NCBI RefSeq assembly: GCF_010731735.1
Contig: NZ_AP022588.1
Location: 806,001-870,000, forward strand
From: Mycolicibacterium sediminis
GTDB taxonomy: Bacteria > Actinomycetota > Actinomycetes > Mycobacteriales > Mycobacteriaceae
Direction: 5' to 3'
Length of the DNA stretch: 64,000 bases
The stretch's first letter is position 1. Every line of letters begins with the position of its first letter. The position numbers and the translations under genes are program-made. Positions 36,043 through 44,400 of this stretch are shown piece by piece. The notes under the pieces are model-generated. The model searched no databases and was not told the DNA's origin. It saw only the letters and a program-made list of their open reading frames with translations.

Positions 36043-37026
36043 GTGTCGTTGACGGTGTCGCAGGTACTTGCGTCCCGCCCGGAGTCTCTACTCGACGCCG
36101 CGGGAAGTGTCGCACGACAGGCGGTGTCGGTCGGTCACCAGGTCGACGACGCCCGCGCCAGGGTGGACCGGACGTCGGACGCCTGGACCGGTGCGGCAGC
36201 GGACGCCTCGCGTTCCCGCGGGAGCGCCCTCGTCTCGGATGCGCAAACGTACCGGGAGACGTTGGACACACTGGGCAAGACGATGACGACGGGGGCCAAC
36301 CGGCTCCGCGACATCCGCACCGACGTCCAGACCACCGTGGAGGGCGCCCGCGGCAAGGGTTGGATCGTGGCCGACGACGGGCAGGTGCGACCCGGCCCGC
36401 TGCTTCAGACCCTCGGTGCCACCTCGCCCACGACGGCCGTTCAGATCAAGCTGCTGGCCCTGCAGCTGACCACGGACCTCAAGACCAAGCTCGCCGACTT
36501 CCAGTCCGCCGACGTCTCCACCGCCGAGGCCATCCGGAGACTGGGCGACGACCCCGCCCCCAAGCCCGAGGCGAAGCCACCCACACCGCAGCCTCCGCCG
36601 CCGCCGCCACCTCCGAAGGACTCGAAGAATCCCGCGGAGATCGCCGCCGAGCACCTGGGGCGCAACGCGTCGGATCTCAAGGGCAGCGGCGACCTGCCGA
36701 TGGACCCGAGCGTGCCCAACGACGTGTGCTGCGCCAACTTCGTCACCGCGACGCTGCAGAAGGCGGGTCTCATCGACTGGCACGACAACCGGGTCTACGA
36801 GATGTCGCAGCAGTTGCAGGCGCAGGGCTGGCATGCGGTGCCGGCGAGTGAGGCCAAGCCCGGCGACGTGGCCGTCATCAATGGCAACCAGCACACCGAA
36901 CTGGTCTCGACCAACGTCGACGGCAAGATCACCCTGATCGGCTCCAACAACGTCAATCCCGATGGCAGCCAACAGATCAGCTACGGCAATCCCTACGGCG
37001 AGGTCGTCTACCTCTCGCCGCCCTGA
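36043..37026 (+). CDS. WXG-like / NlpC-P60-like modular cell-wall hydrolase
   Basis: This 327-residue protein has no classical signal peptide. Residues 1-~165 are helical, with W48-T-G50 (SDAWTGAAADA) in a turn between helices, as in WXG100-type type VII substrates. A proline-rich linker (residues ~171-191) leads to a C-terminal papain-fold domain with C229/C230 (NDVCCANFVTATL), H284 (NGNQHTELV) and N302/N303, the arrangement of NlpC/P60 or CHAP peptidoglycan hydrolases. GGAGGAGG lies just before the GTG. It overlaps a convergent small gene by 19 bases, and the EspC-GH19 gene follows 463 bp later. Export by an ESX system is inferred. Confidence 0.75.
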   Translation: MSLTVSQVLASRPESLLDAAGSVARQAVSVGHQVDDARARVDRTSDAWTGAAADASRSRGSALVSDAQTYRETLDTLGKTMTTGANRLRDIRTDVQTTVEGARGKGWIVADDGQVRPGPLLQTLGATSPTTAVQIKLLALQLTTDLKTKLADFQSADVSTAEAIRRLGDDPAPKPEAKPPTPQPPPPPPPPKDSKNPAEIAAEHLGRNASDLKGSGDLPMDPSVPNDVCCANFVTATLQKAGLIDWHDNRVYEMSQQLQAQGWHAVPASEAKPGDVAVINGNQHTELVSTNVDGKITLIGSNNVNPDGSQQISYGNPYGEVVYLSPP

Positions 37027-37379
37027 TCGCTCAGGTCGAACAGCGAGGGCGGCACCCCATGCTCGCGTGCCCAGCCCTGCCACGCCAGATCGGTCGGGCC
37101 CACCGCGCTGTCGACCACCCACCATCGGGTGCCCTCGCGACGCAGCAGCACGGCATAGGTGGTGGACCGGGCGTGGTGGGCCGCGGCCTCCTCGAACGGC
37201 GTACCGGTGTAGTCGATGAGCCTGCCGTCGTCGCCGAGGATGGTGCAGTAGAGGAACGCGACGTGCCCCACCTCGGTGACGCTGCGGACCCTCAAGCGTG
37301 CCGGTTTGCCGAGCGCGGCGACCAGGTGCCGCCACGCCGGTTCGAGGATCGCCTGATCGGTGATGTCGCCCATGGGCAT
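37008..37379 (-). CDS. small protein of unknown function, possibly NTF2/SnoaL-like
   Basis: The protein has 123 residues and no signal peptide or membrane segment. Strand-rich segments such as RLRVRSVTEVGHVAFLYCTI, STTYAVLLRREGTRWWVVD and a tail PPSLFDLSD suggest a small alpha+beta fold. GGAGG lies before the ATG at 37379. Its 3' end overlaps the WXG-like hydrolase gene by 19 bases, and its start lies 110 bp from the EspC-GH19 gene. A cytoplasmic immunity or chaperone role for the flanking hydrolases is possible but only from position. Confidence 0.6.
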   Translation of the reverse strand: MPMGDITDQAILEPAWRHLVAALGKPARLRVRSVTEVGHVAFLYCTILGDDGRLIDYTGTPFEEAAAHHARSTTYAVLLRREGTRWWVVDSAVGPTDLAWQGWAREHGVPPSLFDLSDQGGER

Positions 37380-37489
37380 CGGTGCCACCTCCTCCGCGTC
37401 CGCCCACCGTACCGAAGAGGTGCCGCGGCAGCCGTCCACGCCGACTTACGATGTGGGTTCGGGCCATTGCGCGACCGCAGGGGGAATCG

Positions 37490-38368
37490 ATGACGACGCC
37501 GCTCACAGTGGATCCGTCGGTGCTGCGCGACGCGGCAGGCGGGTTCGGCGGCATCGCCGACGGACTTCGCGGTGCCGCGCCGGGGCCGGCCCTGGTGGGC
37601 GCGAGCAGTGCGATGTCCGGGCTGGAGACGGCGTCGGCGTGCCGGCAGGTGGCAGACCGCCTCGGCGGTCGGGCGACGGCACTCGGCGACCGGTTCGCCG
37701 CGCACGGCGACCAACTCGGCGCTGCGGCGGCCGCCTACGAGCGCGGTGACGCCGAGTCCGCGAATCGCATCGAGGGTGTCGGTCCGGATGCGCCTGCACC
37801 GGGCGAGGAGGGCGAGCCGCCCCCGGACGGCGGTGACTACCACCCGGTCACGGCGGAACAGTTGCAGAAGATCGTGCCGGAGATGACGGCGCAGCGCGCC
37901 CAGGAGGTCGTCGGCCCGCTCAACGACGCGATGCGCCAGGGTGGCATGAACACCCCGAAGCGGCAGGCGGCGTTCATCTCCCAGGTGGCCGTCGAATCGG
38001 ACCGGTTCAACACCTACGAGGAGTACGCGGACGGCAGCGACTACGAGGGCCGCACGGACCTCGGCAACACTCAACCCGGCGACGGCACCACGTACAAGGG
38101 CCGCGGCGCGATCCAGGTGACCGGCCGGGACAACTACACCAGGATGAGCACGGATCTCGGCGTGGACTTCGTCAACCATCCCGAACTCGCCGCCGATCCG
38201 AAGTACGCGTTCAAGACCGCACTCTGGTACTGGGAGAGCCGCGACGGCAACGCCGTCGCCGACGGAGGAGACATCGTGAAGATCACGGAAATGGTCAACG
38301 GCGGCCACAACGCCCTCGACGTCAGGACCGGCTATTACGACCAGGCGCTCCGGGTGCTCGGCCGATGA
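37490..38368 (+). CDS. EspC-like type VII substrate fused to GH19 chitinase/lysozyme
   Basis: This 292-residue protein has two parts. Residues 1-~90 form an EspC-like helical hairpin (LTVDPSVLRDAAGGFGGIAD ... FAAHGDQLGAAAAAYERGD) ending in Y83-x3-D87, the type VII YxxxD/E secretion motif. After an acidic, proline-rich linker, residues ~118-292 are a GH19 domain with the catalytic acid E169 (ISQVAVESDRF) and the signature YKGRGAIQVTGRDNY. It should cleave peptidoglycan or chitin glycan strands after export. Its stop overlaps the next ATG by 4 bases, coupling it to a lipoprotein. Confidence 0.85.
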   Translation: MTTPLTVDPSVLRDAAGGFGGIADGLRGAAPGPALVGASSAMSGLETASACRQVADRLGGRATALGDRFAAHGDQLGAAAAAYERGDAESANRIEGVGPDAPAPGEEGEPPPDGGDYHPVTAEQLQKIVPEMTAQRAQEVVGPLNDAMRQGGMNTPKRQAAFISQVAVESDRFNTYEEYADGSDYEGRTDLGNTQPGDGTTYKGRGAIQVTGRDNYTRMSTDLGVDFVNHPELAADPKYAFKTALWYWESRDGNAVADGGDIVKITEMVNGGHNALDVRTGYYDQALRVLGR

Positions 38369-38895
38369 GGTCGGGGACGTCGGGCCACGCGGCGATCGCC
38401 GGCCTGCTCACCGTAGCCGCGGTCGCCCTGGTGGGGTGCGACTCGACGAGTTCGGGTACGCCCCAGGCGATCTCCTCGCCGGCGTCGACCACCGTCGCGC
38501 CGAGCCCGCCGGTGACGTCGGCGGCCACCTCCGCCACCACCTCGGCGCCGGTGTCCGAGAACGATCCCTGCGTCGGAGCGACGTTCAGCTCCCGGCAGTT
38601 CGTCGGCGACTGGACCGAGTCCGGCAGCACGGTCGTGACGACGCTCGCCGGGGACGGCACCTGGACCTCCCGCGGGGACGCCGCCGAGTCGGGCTCGTGG
38701 AGTTACACGCCGTGGGAGTTCACCCCGGCCAAGGACGAGATTCCCGCGAGCGCCGCAGGGCAGTGCGTGCTGTGGCTGCGCGGGAGCGACCCCGCGTCGA
38801 GCCTGGTCTACGTCCCGCTGACGGTCACCGATGCGACACTCGAGCTGAGCTACGTCGGTCGCGGCAACACCATCGTGTGGCAGCGCGCGTCCTGA
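38365..38895 (+). CDS. lipoprotein coupled to the GH19 hydrolase, candidate immunity protein
   Basis: The protein has 176 residues: a signal peptide with lipobox ALVGC (cysteine ~25), a Ser/Thr-rich stalk (SSPASTTVAPSPPVTSAATS) and a compact beta-rich domain of ~110 residues with two cysteines (NDPCVGATF, GQCVLWLRG) and a barrel-like strand pattern (TWTSRGDAAESGSWSYTPW). The ATG overlaps the GH19 stop (ATGA). A lipid-anchored small beta protein coupled to a lysozyme-like enzyme fits a protector or inhibitor of that enzyme, but binding has not been shown. Alternatively it could be an assisting factor. Confidence 0.72.
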   Translation: MRSGTSGHAAIAGLLTVAAVALVGCDSTSSGTPQAISSPASTTVAPSPPVTSAATSATTSAPVSENDPCVGATFSSRQFVGDWTESGSTVVTTLAGDGTWTSRGDAAESGSWSYTPWEFTPAKDEIPASAAGQCVLWLRGSDPASSLVYVPLTVTDATLELSYVGRGNTIVWQRAS

Positions 38896-38926
38896 TCGGG
38901 CGCCGCCGGTGTGCTTCACTGGCGCG

Positions 38927-39811
38927 ATGGTCGGCCCAGAATCCGAGCCGCACGACCTTCGGGCCGCAGCCGAGGTCTACACCCGCGTGCGCCCCAGGCT
39001 GTTCGGCATCGCCTACCGGATGCTCGGCAGCGTCTCCGACGCCGAGGACATCCTGCAGGACGTGTGGCTGCGCTGGCAGTCCGCCGACCGGAGCGCGGTT
39101 CGGGACCCCGTCGCCTATCTCGTCACGACGACCACCCGCACCTGCATCAACGAGCTGCAGTCGGCACGAGTCCGGCGCGAGTCCTACGTCGGCCCTTGGC
39201 TTCCCGAGCCCATCGACACCAGCGCCGATCCCGCCCTCGGCGCCGAGCGGGCCGCCGGTCTGCACATGGTCACGCTGATGCTGCTCGAGAAGCTCACGCC
39301 GCCGGAGCGGGCCGCCTACATCCTGCGGGAGGCGTTCGACTACCCCTACGAGCTGATCTCGCGGACCATCGACGTCGGCGAGGCGAACGCCCGCCAGCTG
39401 GTCAGCCGGGCGCGCAAGCACCTGGCGGTGGATCGTCGCGAACCCGTCGACACCGCCGCGCAGCAGCGCCTCCTGACGGCGTTCATCAGCGCCGCCCGTT
39501 CGGGGCAGATGGCGGCGCTGGAGGCCGTCCTCGCCGACGACGTGTCGAGTTACACCGACGGCAACGGCGTGCGGAACGCCTCCCGCGTCCCCGTGCACGG
39601 CCGCACCACGGTCGCACGTTTCGTACGGTCCTTCGCCCACCACTTCTGGGTCGACACGTCGGTCACCTGGCTGGAGGCGAACGGTAGGCCGTCGGCGCTC
39701 ATCGACCGGGGCGGCACCCCGATCGCCTTCCTCACCGTGGAGGCGTCGGAGCACGGGATCGACCAGGTGCTGTGGGTGATGAACCCGGACAAGCTGGCGC
39801 GTCTCCACTGA
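38927..39811 (+). CDS. ECF41-type sigma factor with SnoaL-like C-terminal domain
   Basis: This 294-residue sigma-70 protein has region 2 (RLFGIAYRMLGSVSDAEDIL then QDVWLRW), region 4 (EKLTPPERAAYILREAFDYP) and a C-terminal NTF2/SnoaL-like domain that regulates activity in place of an anti-sigma factor. The ECF41 linker motif WLPEP is at residues 91-95. The C-terminal motif normally DGGGK reads D211-G-N-G-V. M. tuberculosis SigJ has a similar build. No typical ECF41 partner (carboxymuconolactone decarboxylase, oxidoreductase or epimerase) adjoins it; a DUF2237 gene follows after 26 bp. It probably controls its own promoter. Confidence 0.88.
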   Translation: MVGPESEPHDLRAAAEVYTRVRPRLFGIAYRMLGSVSDAEDILQDVWLRWQSADRSAVRDPVAYLVTTTTRTCINELQSARVRRESYVGPWLPEPIDTSADPALGAERAAGLHMVTLMLLEKLTPPERAAYILREAFDYPYELISRTIDVGEANARQLVSRARKHLAVDRREPVDTAAQQRLLTAFISAARSGQMAALEAVLADDVSSYTDGNGVRNASRVPVHGRTTVARFVRSFAHHFWVDTSVTWLEANGRPSALIDRGGTPIAFLTVEASEHGIDQVLWVMNPDKLARLH

Positions 39812-39837
39812 CGCCGCGGACCATCCATACTGAACGC

Positions 39838-40224
39838 ATGGCTGATCGCAACGTGCTCGGTGGCGAACTCGGGACGTGCGGCACCGAACCGATGACGGGC
39901 TTCTACCGCGACGGGTGCTGCTCCACCGGCGACGAGGATGCCGGCCTGCACACGATCTGCGGGGTGATGAGCACCGAGTTCCTCGACCACCAGCGCTCGA
40001 TCGGCAACGACCTGTCGACGCCGATGCCGCAGTACCGGTTCCCCGGCCTGTCCCCCGGCGACCGCTGGTGCGTCACGGCGAGGAACTGGCTGCGCGCGCG
40101 GGAGGACGGCAAGGCCTGTCCGGTGGTCCTCGCCTGCACCCACGAGCGGACGCTGGACGTCGTCCCGCTCGACGTCCTGCGGGAGCACGCGGTCGACGTG
40201 CCCGACGACGCCGCGGGACTCTGA
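39838..40224 (+). CDS. DUF2237 family protein
   Basis: The protein has 128 residues and the DUF2237 signature: RNVLGGELGTCGTEPMTGFY, then RDGCCSTGDEDAGLHTICG and FPGLSPGDRWCVTARNWL, ending ACPVVLACTHERTL-like (KACPVVLACTHERTLD). Conserved cysteines are at several positions. The function is unknown. It lies 26 bp after the sigma factor gene and 5 bp before the CobW-type gene, suggesting a three-gene transcript. Confidence 0.85.
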   Translation: MADRNVLGGELGTCGTEPMTGFYRDGCCSTGDEDAGLHTICGVMSTEFLDHQRSIGNDLSTPMPQYRFPGLSPGDRWCVTARNWLRAREDGKACPVVLACTHERTLDVVPLDVLREHAVDVPDDAAGL

Positions 40225-40229
40225 ACCGG

Positions 40230-41249
40230 GTGCACGCCATCCCCGTCATCGCGCTGACCGGCTACCTCGGCGCGGGCAAGACCACACTGCTCAACCACGT
40301 CCTGCGGGCACCCGGCGCGCGGATCGGGGTGGTGATCAACGACTTCGGCGAGCTGAACGTCGATGCGGGACTCGTCACCGGCCAGGTCGACGAGCCCGCC
40401 TCCATCACCGGCGGGTGCATCTGCTGCCTGCCCGACGACGGCGGCCTGGACGACGCGCTCGAGAAGCTCGCCGATCCCAAGCTGGCTCTCGACGCCATCA
40501 TCGTCGAGGCCAGCGGGTTGGCCGATCCCGTCGCGATCTCGCGCATCATCCGGTTCAGCGGGGTCGAGCGCATCCGGCACGGCGGCGTGGTCGACGTCGT
40601 CGACGCCGCCACGCACTTCGACACCGTCGACCGTGCCGGCACCGCACCCGCGCGCTACGCCGCGGCGTCGCTCATCGTGGTGAACAAGCTCGACCAGATC
40701 GACGAGGACGGCCGCGAGTCCGCTCTGGCACGGGTGCAATCGCGGGTGCGGGAACGCAATCCGGAGGCCCACGTCGTCGGCGCGATCGCCGGACGGGTCG
40801 ATCCGCGGCTGCTCTACGACGTCGCGGAGGTCTCCGAGGAACCCGGCCAGCTGTCGTTCCGCGAACTGCTCATCTCCGGCGACCACGAGGACGACCACGA
40901 CCACGTGCACGCCGCCTCGGTCACCGCGCTCTCCGACGGGTGCGTCGACCCCGGCGCGGTCGTCGACCTGCTCGAACGGCCACCGGCCGGGGTGTACCGG
41001 ATGAAGGGCACCGTCGCCGTGCGCTACCGCGCCCAGGTGCGCCGCTACGTCGTGAACGTGGTCGGCGCGTCGGTGCACGTGGCGACCGCGTCGCGGACCG
41101 CGCACGCCAACCACCTCGTCGCGATCGGCACCGGGTTCGACGTCGACGACGCACGCACCCGGCTCGACGCGGCGCTGCGGCCCGTCGACGGCCCCGCTCC
41201 CGCCGCGGGCGTGCGGCGCCTGCAGCGCCACCGGCGGCTCAGCATCTGA
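40230..41249 (+). CDS. CobW/ZNG-type GTP-dependent metallochaperone
   Basis: This 339-residue protein is a G3E-family GTPase. Walker A is G11-Y-L-G-A-G-K-T-T (ALTGYLGAGKTTL). The metal site is C63-x-C65-C66 (GGCICCLPDD), and the guanine motif is VVNKLDQ. A His/Asp-rich loop (SGDHEDDHDHVHAA) precedes the CobW C-terminal domain. Members insert or deliver zinc, cobalt or other metals to client enzymes using GTP. The GTG start lies 5 bases after the DUF2237 stop. No zinc-uptake or Zur-controlled gene adjoins it, so its metal and client are unknown. Confidence 0.87.
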   Translation: MHAIPVIALTGYLGAGKTTLLNHVLRAPGARIGVVINDFGELNVDAGLVTGQVDEPASITGGCICCLPDDGGLDDALEKLADPKLALDAIIVEASGLADPVAISRIIRFSGVERIRHGGVVDVVDAATHFDTVDRAGTAPARYAAASLIVVNKLDQIDEDGRESALARVQSRVRERNPEAHVVGAIAGRVDPRLLYDVAEVSEEPGQLSFRELLISGDHEDDHDHVHAASVTALSDGCVDPGAVVDLLERPPAGVYRMKGTVAVRYRAQVRRYVVNVVGASVHVATASRTAHANHLVAIGTGFDVDDARTRLDAALRPVDGPAPAAGVRRLQRHRRLSI

Positions 41250-41254
41250 GCGCG

Positions 41255-43603
41255 TCAGTTCCGGCGAAGCGGTTCCCGCCCGGGCGGTTGCGGCGGCGGC
41301 GGTAGGAGCGCCTCGCGCGCCACCACCGGCATGGTCGTGGGTTCCTGGGTGGTCAGCTCGACGTGTTCACCCGAATGCTGGATCGTCAGCGAGCCGTCGG
41401 GACCGTCGCGCAGCGTGTAGGTGGCCTGCTCGTGGGCGACGTCGACGATGAGCCGGAAGTTGCGCCACCGCAACCGGAATCGCAGGTGCGTGATCCCGCT
41501 GGGCAGCTGCGGCGCGAAGGACAGTTCGCCCTCGTCGTCGCGCAGCCCGCCGAAGCCCGACACCCAGGCGATCCAGCCACCGGCCAGCGACGCCATGTGC
41601 AGTCCGTCGCGGCTGTTGCCGTGCAGGTCCCGCAGGTCGATGAGGGCGGCCTCGCTGGCGTAGTCGTGGGCGAGTTCCAGGTGACCCACCTCCGCGCACA
41701 TCACCGCCTGGGTGCACGCCGAGAGCGACGAGTCCCTGGTGGTGCGGCGCTCGTAGTAGTCGACGTTGCGCGCCTTCTGCTCCGGCGTGAACGCGTGGCC
41801 CTGCCAGTGCATCGCCAGCACCAGGTCGGCCTGCTTGATCACCTGCGACGGGTACAGCCGTACGTACGGCTCGTTCAGTAGCAGCGGGTACTCGGTGTTG
41901 TCGTCGAAGTCCCACTCCCGCAGCGTCGTGAACCCGTCGCACTGTTCGTGCACGCCCAGCTCGTCGTCGTACGGGATGTGCACCGCCGCAGCAGCATTTC
42001 GCCACGCGGCCGTCTCCTCGGTCGACGCACCGAACGCGCCGGCCTCGGCGGGGCGGCGTGCGCACGCGTCGACCGCGATCCGGAGGTTGTGGGCCGCCAT
42101 CAGATTGGTGAAGACGTTGTCGCGGACGACGGCGGTGTACTCGTCGGGGCCGGTCACGCCGGCGAGGTGCCACACGCCGTGCCGGTCGTAGTGGCCCAGC
42201 GACATCCAGAGTCGCGCGGTCTCGATCAGCATCTCCAGCCCGCAGTCCGCCTCCAGCGAGTCGTCGCCCGTCACCAGCCGGTAACGGTCGACGGCCATGG
42301 CGATGTCGGCGTTGACGTGCCAGGCGGCGGTCCCCGCGGGCCAGTACGCCGAGCACTCCTGCCCGCGGATGGTCCGCCAGGGGAAGCTCGCACCCTTGAG
42401 GTCCAGCTCGGCGGCACGCTCGCGGGCGAGGTCGAGAGTCGTTGCGCGCCAACGCAGTGCGTCAGCAGCCGCCTCGGGCATGGTGTAGGTGAGCAGCGGC
42501 AGCACGTAACCCTCGGTGTCCCAGAAGGCGTGCCCGTCGTATCCGGTGCCCGTCAGCCCCTTGCCCGCGATGGCCCGTCGCTCCGCCCGCGCGCTGGCCT
42601 GCAGCACGTGGAAGATGCCGAAGCGCACGGCCTGCTGCGAGACCGGGTCACCGTCGATCTCGACGTCGGCGGCATCCCAGAAGTCGTCGAGGTAGTCGCG
42701 TTGCGCCTCCAGCAGCCCGTCCCACCCGGTGTACCGGGCACCGGCGATCGCCGCCGACACCTGGTCCTTCAACGCCGGCCGCGACCTCAGGCTCGACCAG
42801 CCGTAGGCCACGTACTTCACGATCCGCAGCTTCTGGCCGGGCCGCAGCCCGCAGATCACGGTCGTGCGCGCCCAGTCGTCGCCTGCGTCGGTGTCGACCT
42901 CGACGCGGCCCGGCACCTCGACGAGGTGGTCCATCGCCGCGGCCATCATCAGGTCGCTGGACTTGGTGCGGTGCATGAGCAGCGCACCCTGGTCGGCGAC
43001 CTCGGACGCGACGGACTGCAGCGGGCTCCGCAGCACGGCCGACACCCTGGGGTCGTCCGACTGCTCGGGCTGGTCCTCGTTCGCGACGAGTTCGGACTGC
43101 ACGGTCACCCGGGTGAACTCGTCGACGGCCTCGACGGTGTACTCGATCGCGACGACGCTGCGCTGGGTCAGCGACACCAGCCGCACGGAGGTCAGCAGGA
43201 TCTGCTTGCCCGCCGGTGAGCGCCACCGGGCGGTCCGGGTCAGCGTGCCGGCCCGCAGGTCGAGGACCCGCTCGTGCTCGACGAGGTCGCCGTAGCGGAC
43301 GTCGAACGGTTCGTCGTCGACCAGCAGGCGCAGGATCTTGCCGTTGGTGACGTCGATCAGCGACTGCCCGTCCTCCGGGTAGCCGAAGCCGGACTCCGCG
43401 TACGGCAGCGGCCGGGTCTCGTAGAACGAGTTCAGGTAGGTGCCGGGCAGGCCGTGCGGCTCGCCCTCGTCGAGGTTGCCGCGCAGCCCGACGTGTCCGT
43501 TGGACAGCGCGAACACCGACTCCGACTGCGCGATGGTGTCGAGGTCCAGCTCGATCTCGCGCACGTGCCACGGTTCGACGGGGTAGGCGCCCTCGTGGAT
43601 CAC
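41255..43603 (-). CDS. glycoside hydrolase family 65 protein (disaccharide phosphorylase/hydrolase type)
   Basis: The protein has 782 residues. An N-terminal beta-sandwich ([20 protein letters not shown]) precedes an (alpha/alpha)6 catalytic barrel with the GH65 acid residue in [12 protein letters not shown], and ends with a C-terminal beta domain. GH65 enzymes are mostly phosphorylases of trehalose, maltose, kojibiose or nigerose that release beta-glucose 1-phosphate. The neighbouring beta-phosphoglucomutase supports this. It starts at a GTG overlapping the upstream stop as GTGA. The pair matches Rv3401/Rv3400 of M. tuberculosis as remembered. Confidence 0.9.
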   Translation of the reverse strand: MIHEGAYPVEPWHVREIELDLDTIAQSESVFALSNGHVGLRGNLDEGEPHGLPGTYLNSFYETRPLPYAESGFGYPEDGQSLIDVTNGKILRLLVDDEPFDVRYGDLVEHERVLDLRAGTLTRTARWRSPAGKQILLTSVRLVSLTQRSVVAIEYTVEAVDEFTRVTVQSELVANEDQPEQSDDPRVSAVLRSPLQSVASEVADQGALLMHRTKSSDLMMAAAMDHLVEVPGRVEVDTDAGDDWARTTVICGLRPGQKLRIVKYVAYGWSSLRSRPALKDQVSAAIAGARYTGWDGLLEAQRDYLDDFWDAADVEIDGDPVSQQAVRFGIFHVLQASARAERRAIAGKGLTGTGYDGHAFWDTEGYVLPLLTYTMPEAAADALRWRATTLDLARERAAELDLKGASFPWRTIRGQECSAYWPAGTAAWHVNADIAMAVDRYRLVTGDDSLEADCGLEMLIETARLWMSLGHYDRHGVWHLAGVTGPDEYTAVVRDNVFTNLMAAHNLRIAVDACARRPAEAGAFGASTEETAAWRNAAAAVHIPYDDELGVHEQCDGFTTLREWDFDDNTEYPLLLNEPYVRLYPSQVIKQADLVLAMHWQGHAFTPEQKARNVDYYERRTTRDSSLSACTQAVMCAEVGHLELAHDYASEAALIDLRDLHGNSRDGLHMASLAGGWIAWVSGFGGLRDDEGELSFAPQLPSGITHLRFRLRWRNFRLIVDVAHEQATYTLRDGPDGSLTIQHSGEHVELTTQEPTTMPVVAREALLPPPPQPPGREPLRRN

Positions 43604-44355
43604 GTGGCGGCCGGCATCAGGTCGGCGAGGTCGTCGACCACGACGTCGGCACCGTTGCTCTTCAGCGCGTCGGCGTGGTTCACCCGGTTCACGCCCACGA
43701 CGATCGCGAAGTGCCCGGCGTGGCCCGCCTGCACGCCGGCGATCGCGTCCTCGAACACCGCCGACTCGCCTGCCGTCACCTCGAGCAGTTCCGCGCCGCG
43801 CAGGAACGAGTCCGGGGCGGGTTTTCCCGGGATGCTCTCGTCGCGCATCGTGATCGCGTCCACGCGCTGTGCCACGTACTTCTCCAATCCGGTGATCCGC
43901 AGGACCTCCGCGGTGTTGGCGCTCGACGACACGACGGCGATCCGCAGCCCGGCCTCGTGCGCAGCCTCGACGTACCGTCGCGAACCCTCGAACACCGTGA
44001 CGCCGTCGCGCTTCAGGACGTCCTGGAAGAGGGCGTTCTTGCGGTTGCCCAGCCCGCTCACCGTCTCGGCGTCGGGCCCGTCGTCGGGGGATCCCTCGGG
44101 CAGGGTGATGCCGCGGCTCGCGAGGAACGAGCGCACGCCGTCCTCGCGTCGCTTGCCGTCGACGTACGTCCCGTAGTCGGCGTCGACGTCGAACTCGCGG
44201 AACGGCTGGTCGGTCCGGGTCTTCAGGAAGTCGTCGAACATCGCCTTCCAGGCCTTGCGGTGCACGCTCGCGGTGTCGGTGAGCACGCCATCGAGGTCGA
44301 AGAGACACGCACGGACGTCGTCGGGGAGACCCAGCATGTCCGCTCTAGTACCCAT
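43600..44355 (-). CDS. HAD-family beta-phosphoglucomutase-like enzyme
   Basis: This 251-residue protein has HAD motif I ([20 protein letters not shown]), motif II in AVVSSSANT, motif III lysine in [10 protein letters not shown] and motif IV in [16 protein letters not shown]. These match beta-phosphoglucomutases, which convert beta-glucose 1-phosphate to glucose 6-phosphate. Its stop is coupled (GTGA) to the GH65 gene, a logical two-step pathway for disaccharide breakdown. An in-frame ATG at 44337 is an alternative start. Confidence 0.9.
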   Translation of the reverse strand: MGTRADMLGLPDDVRACLFDLDGVLTDTASVHRKAWKAMFDDFLKTRTDQPFREFDVDADYGTYVDGKRREDGVRSFLASRGITLPEGSPDDGPDAETVSGLGNRKNALFQDVLKRDGVTVFEGSRRYVEAAHEAGLRIAVVSSSANTAEVLRITGLEKYVAQRVDAITMRDESIPGKPAPDSFLRGAELLEVTAGESAVFEDAIAGVQAGHAGHFAIVVGVNRVNHADALKSNGADVVVDDLADLMPAAT

Positions 44356-44400
44356 TACCCACCCATTTCCCCCGCCCGACCCATTTCGCTCGTCGGGGAC

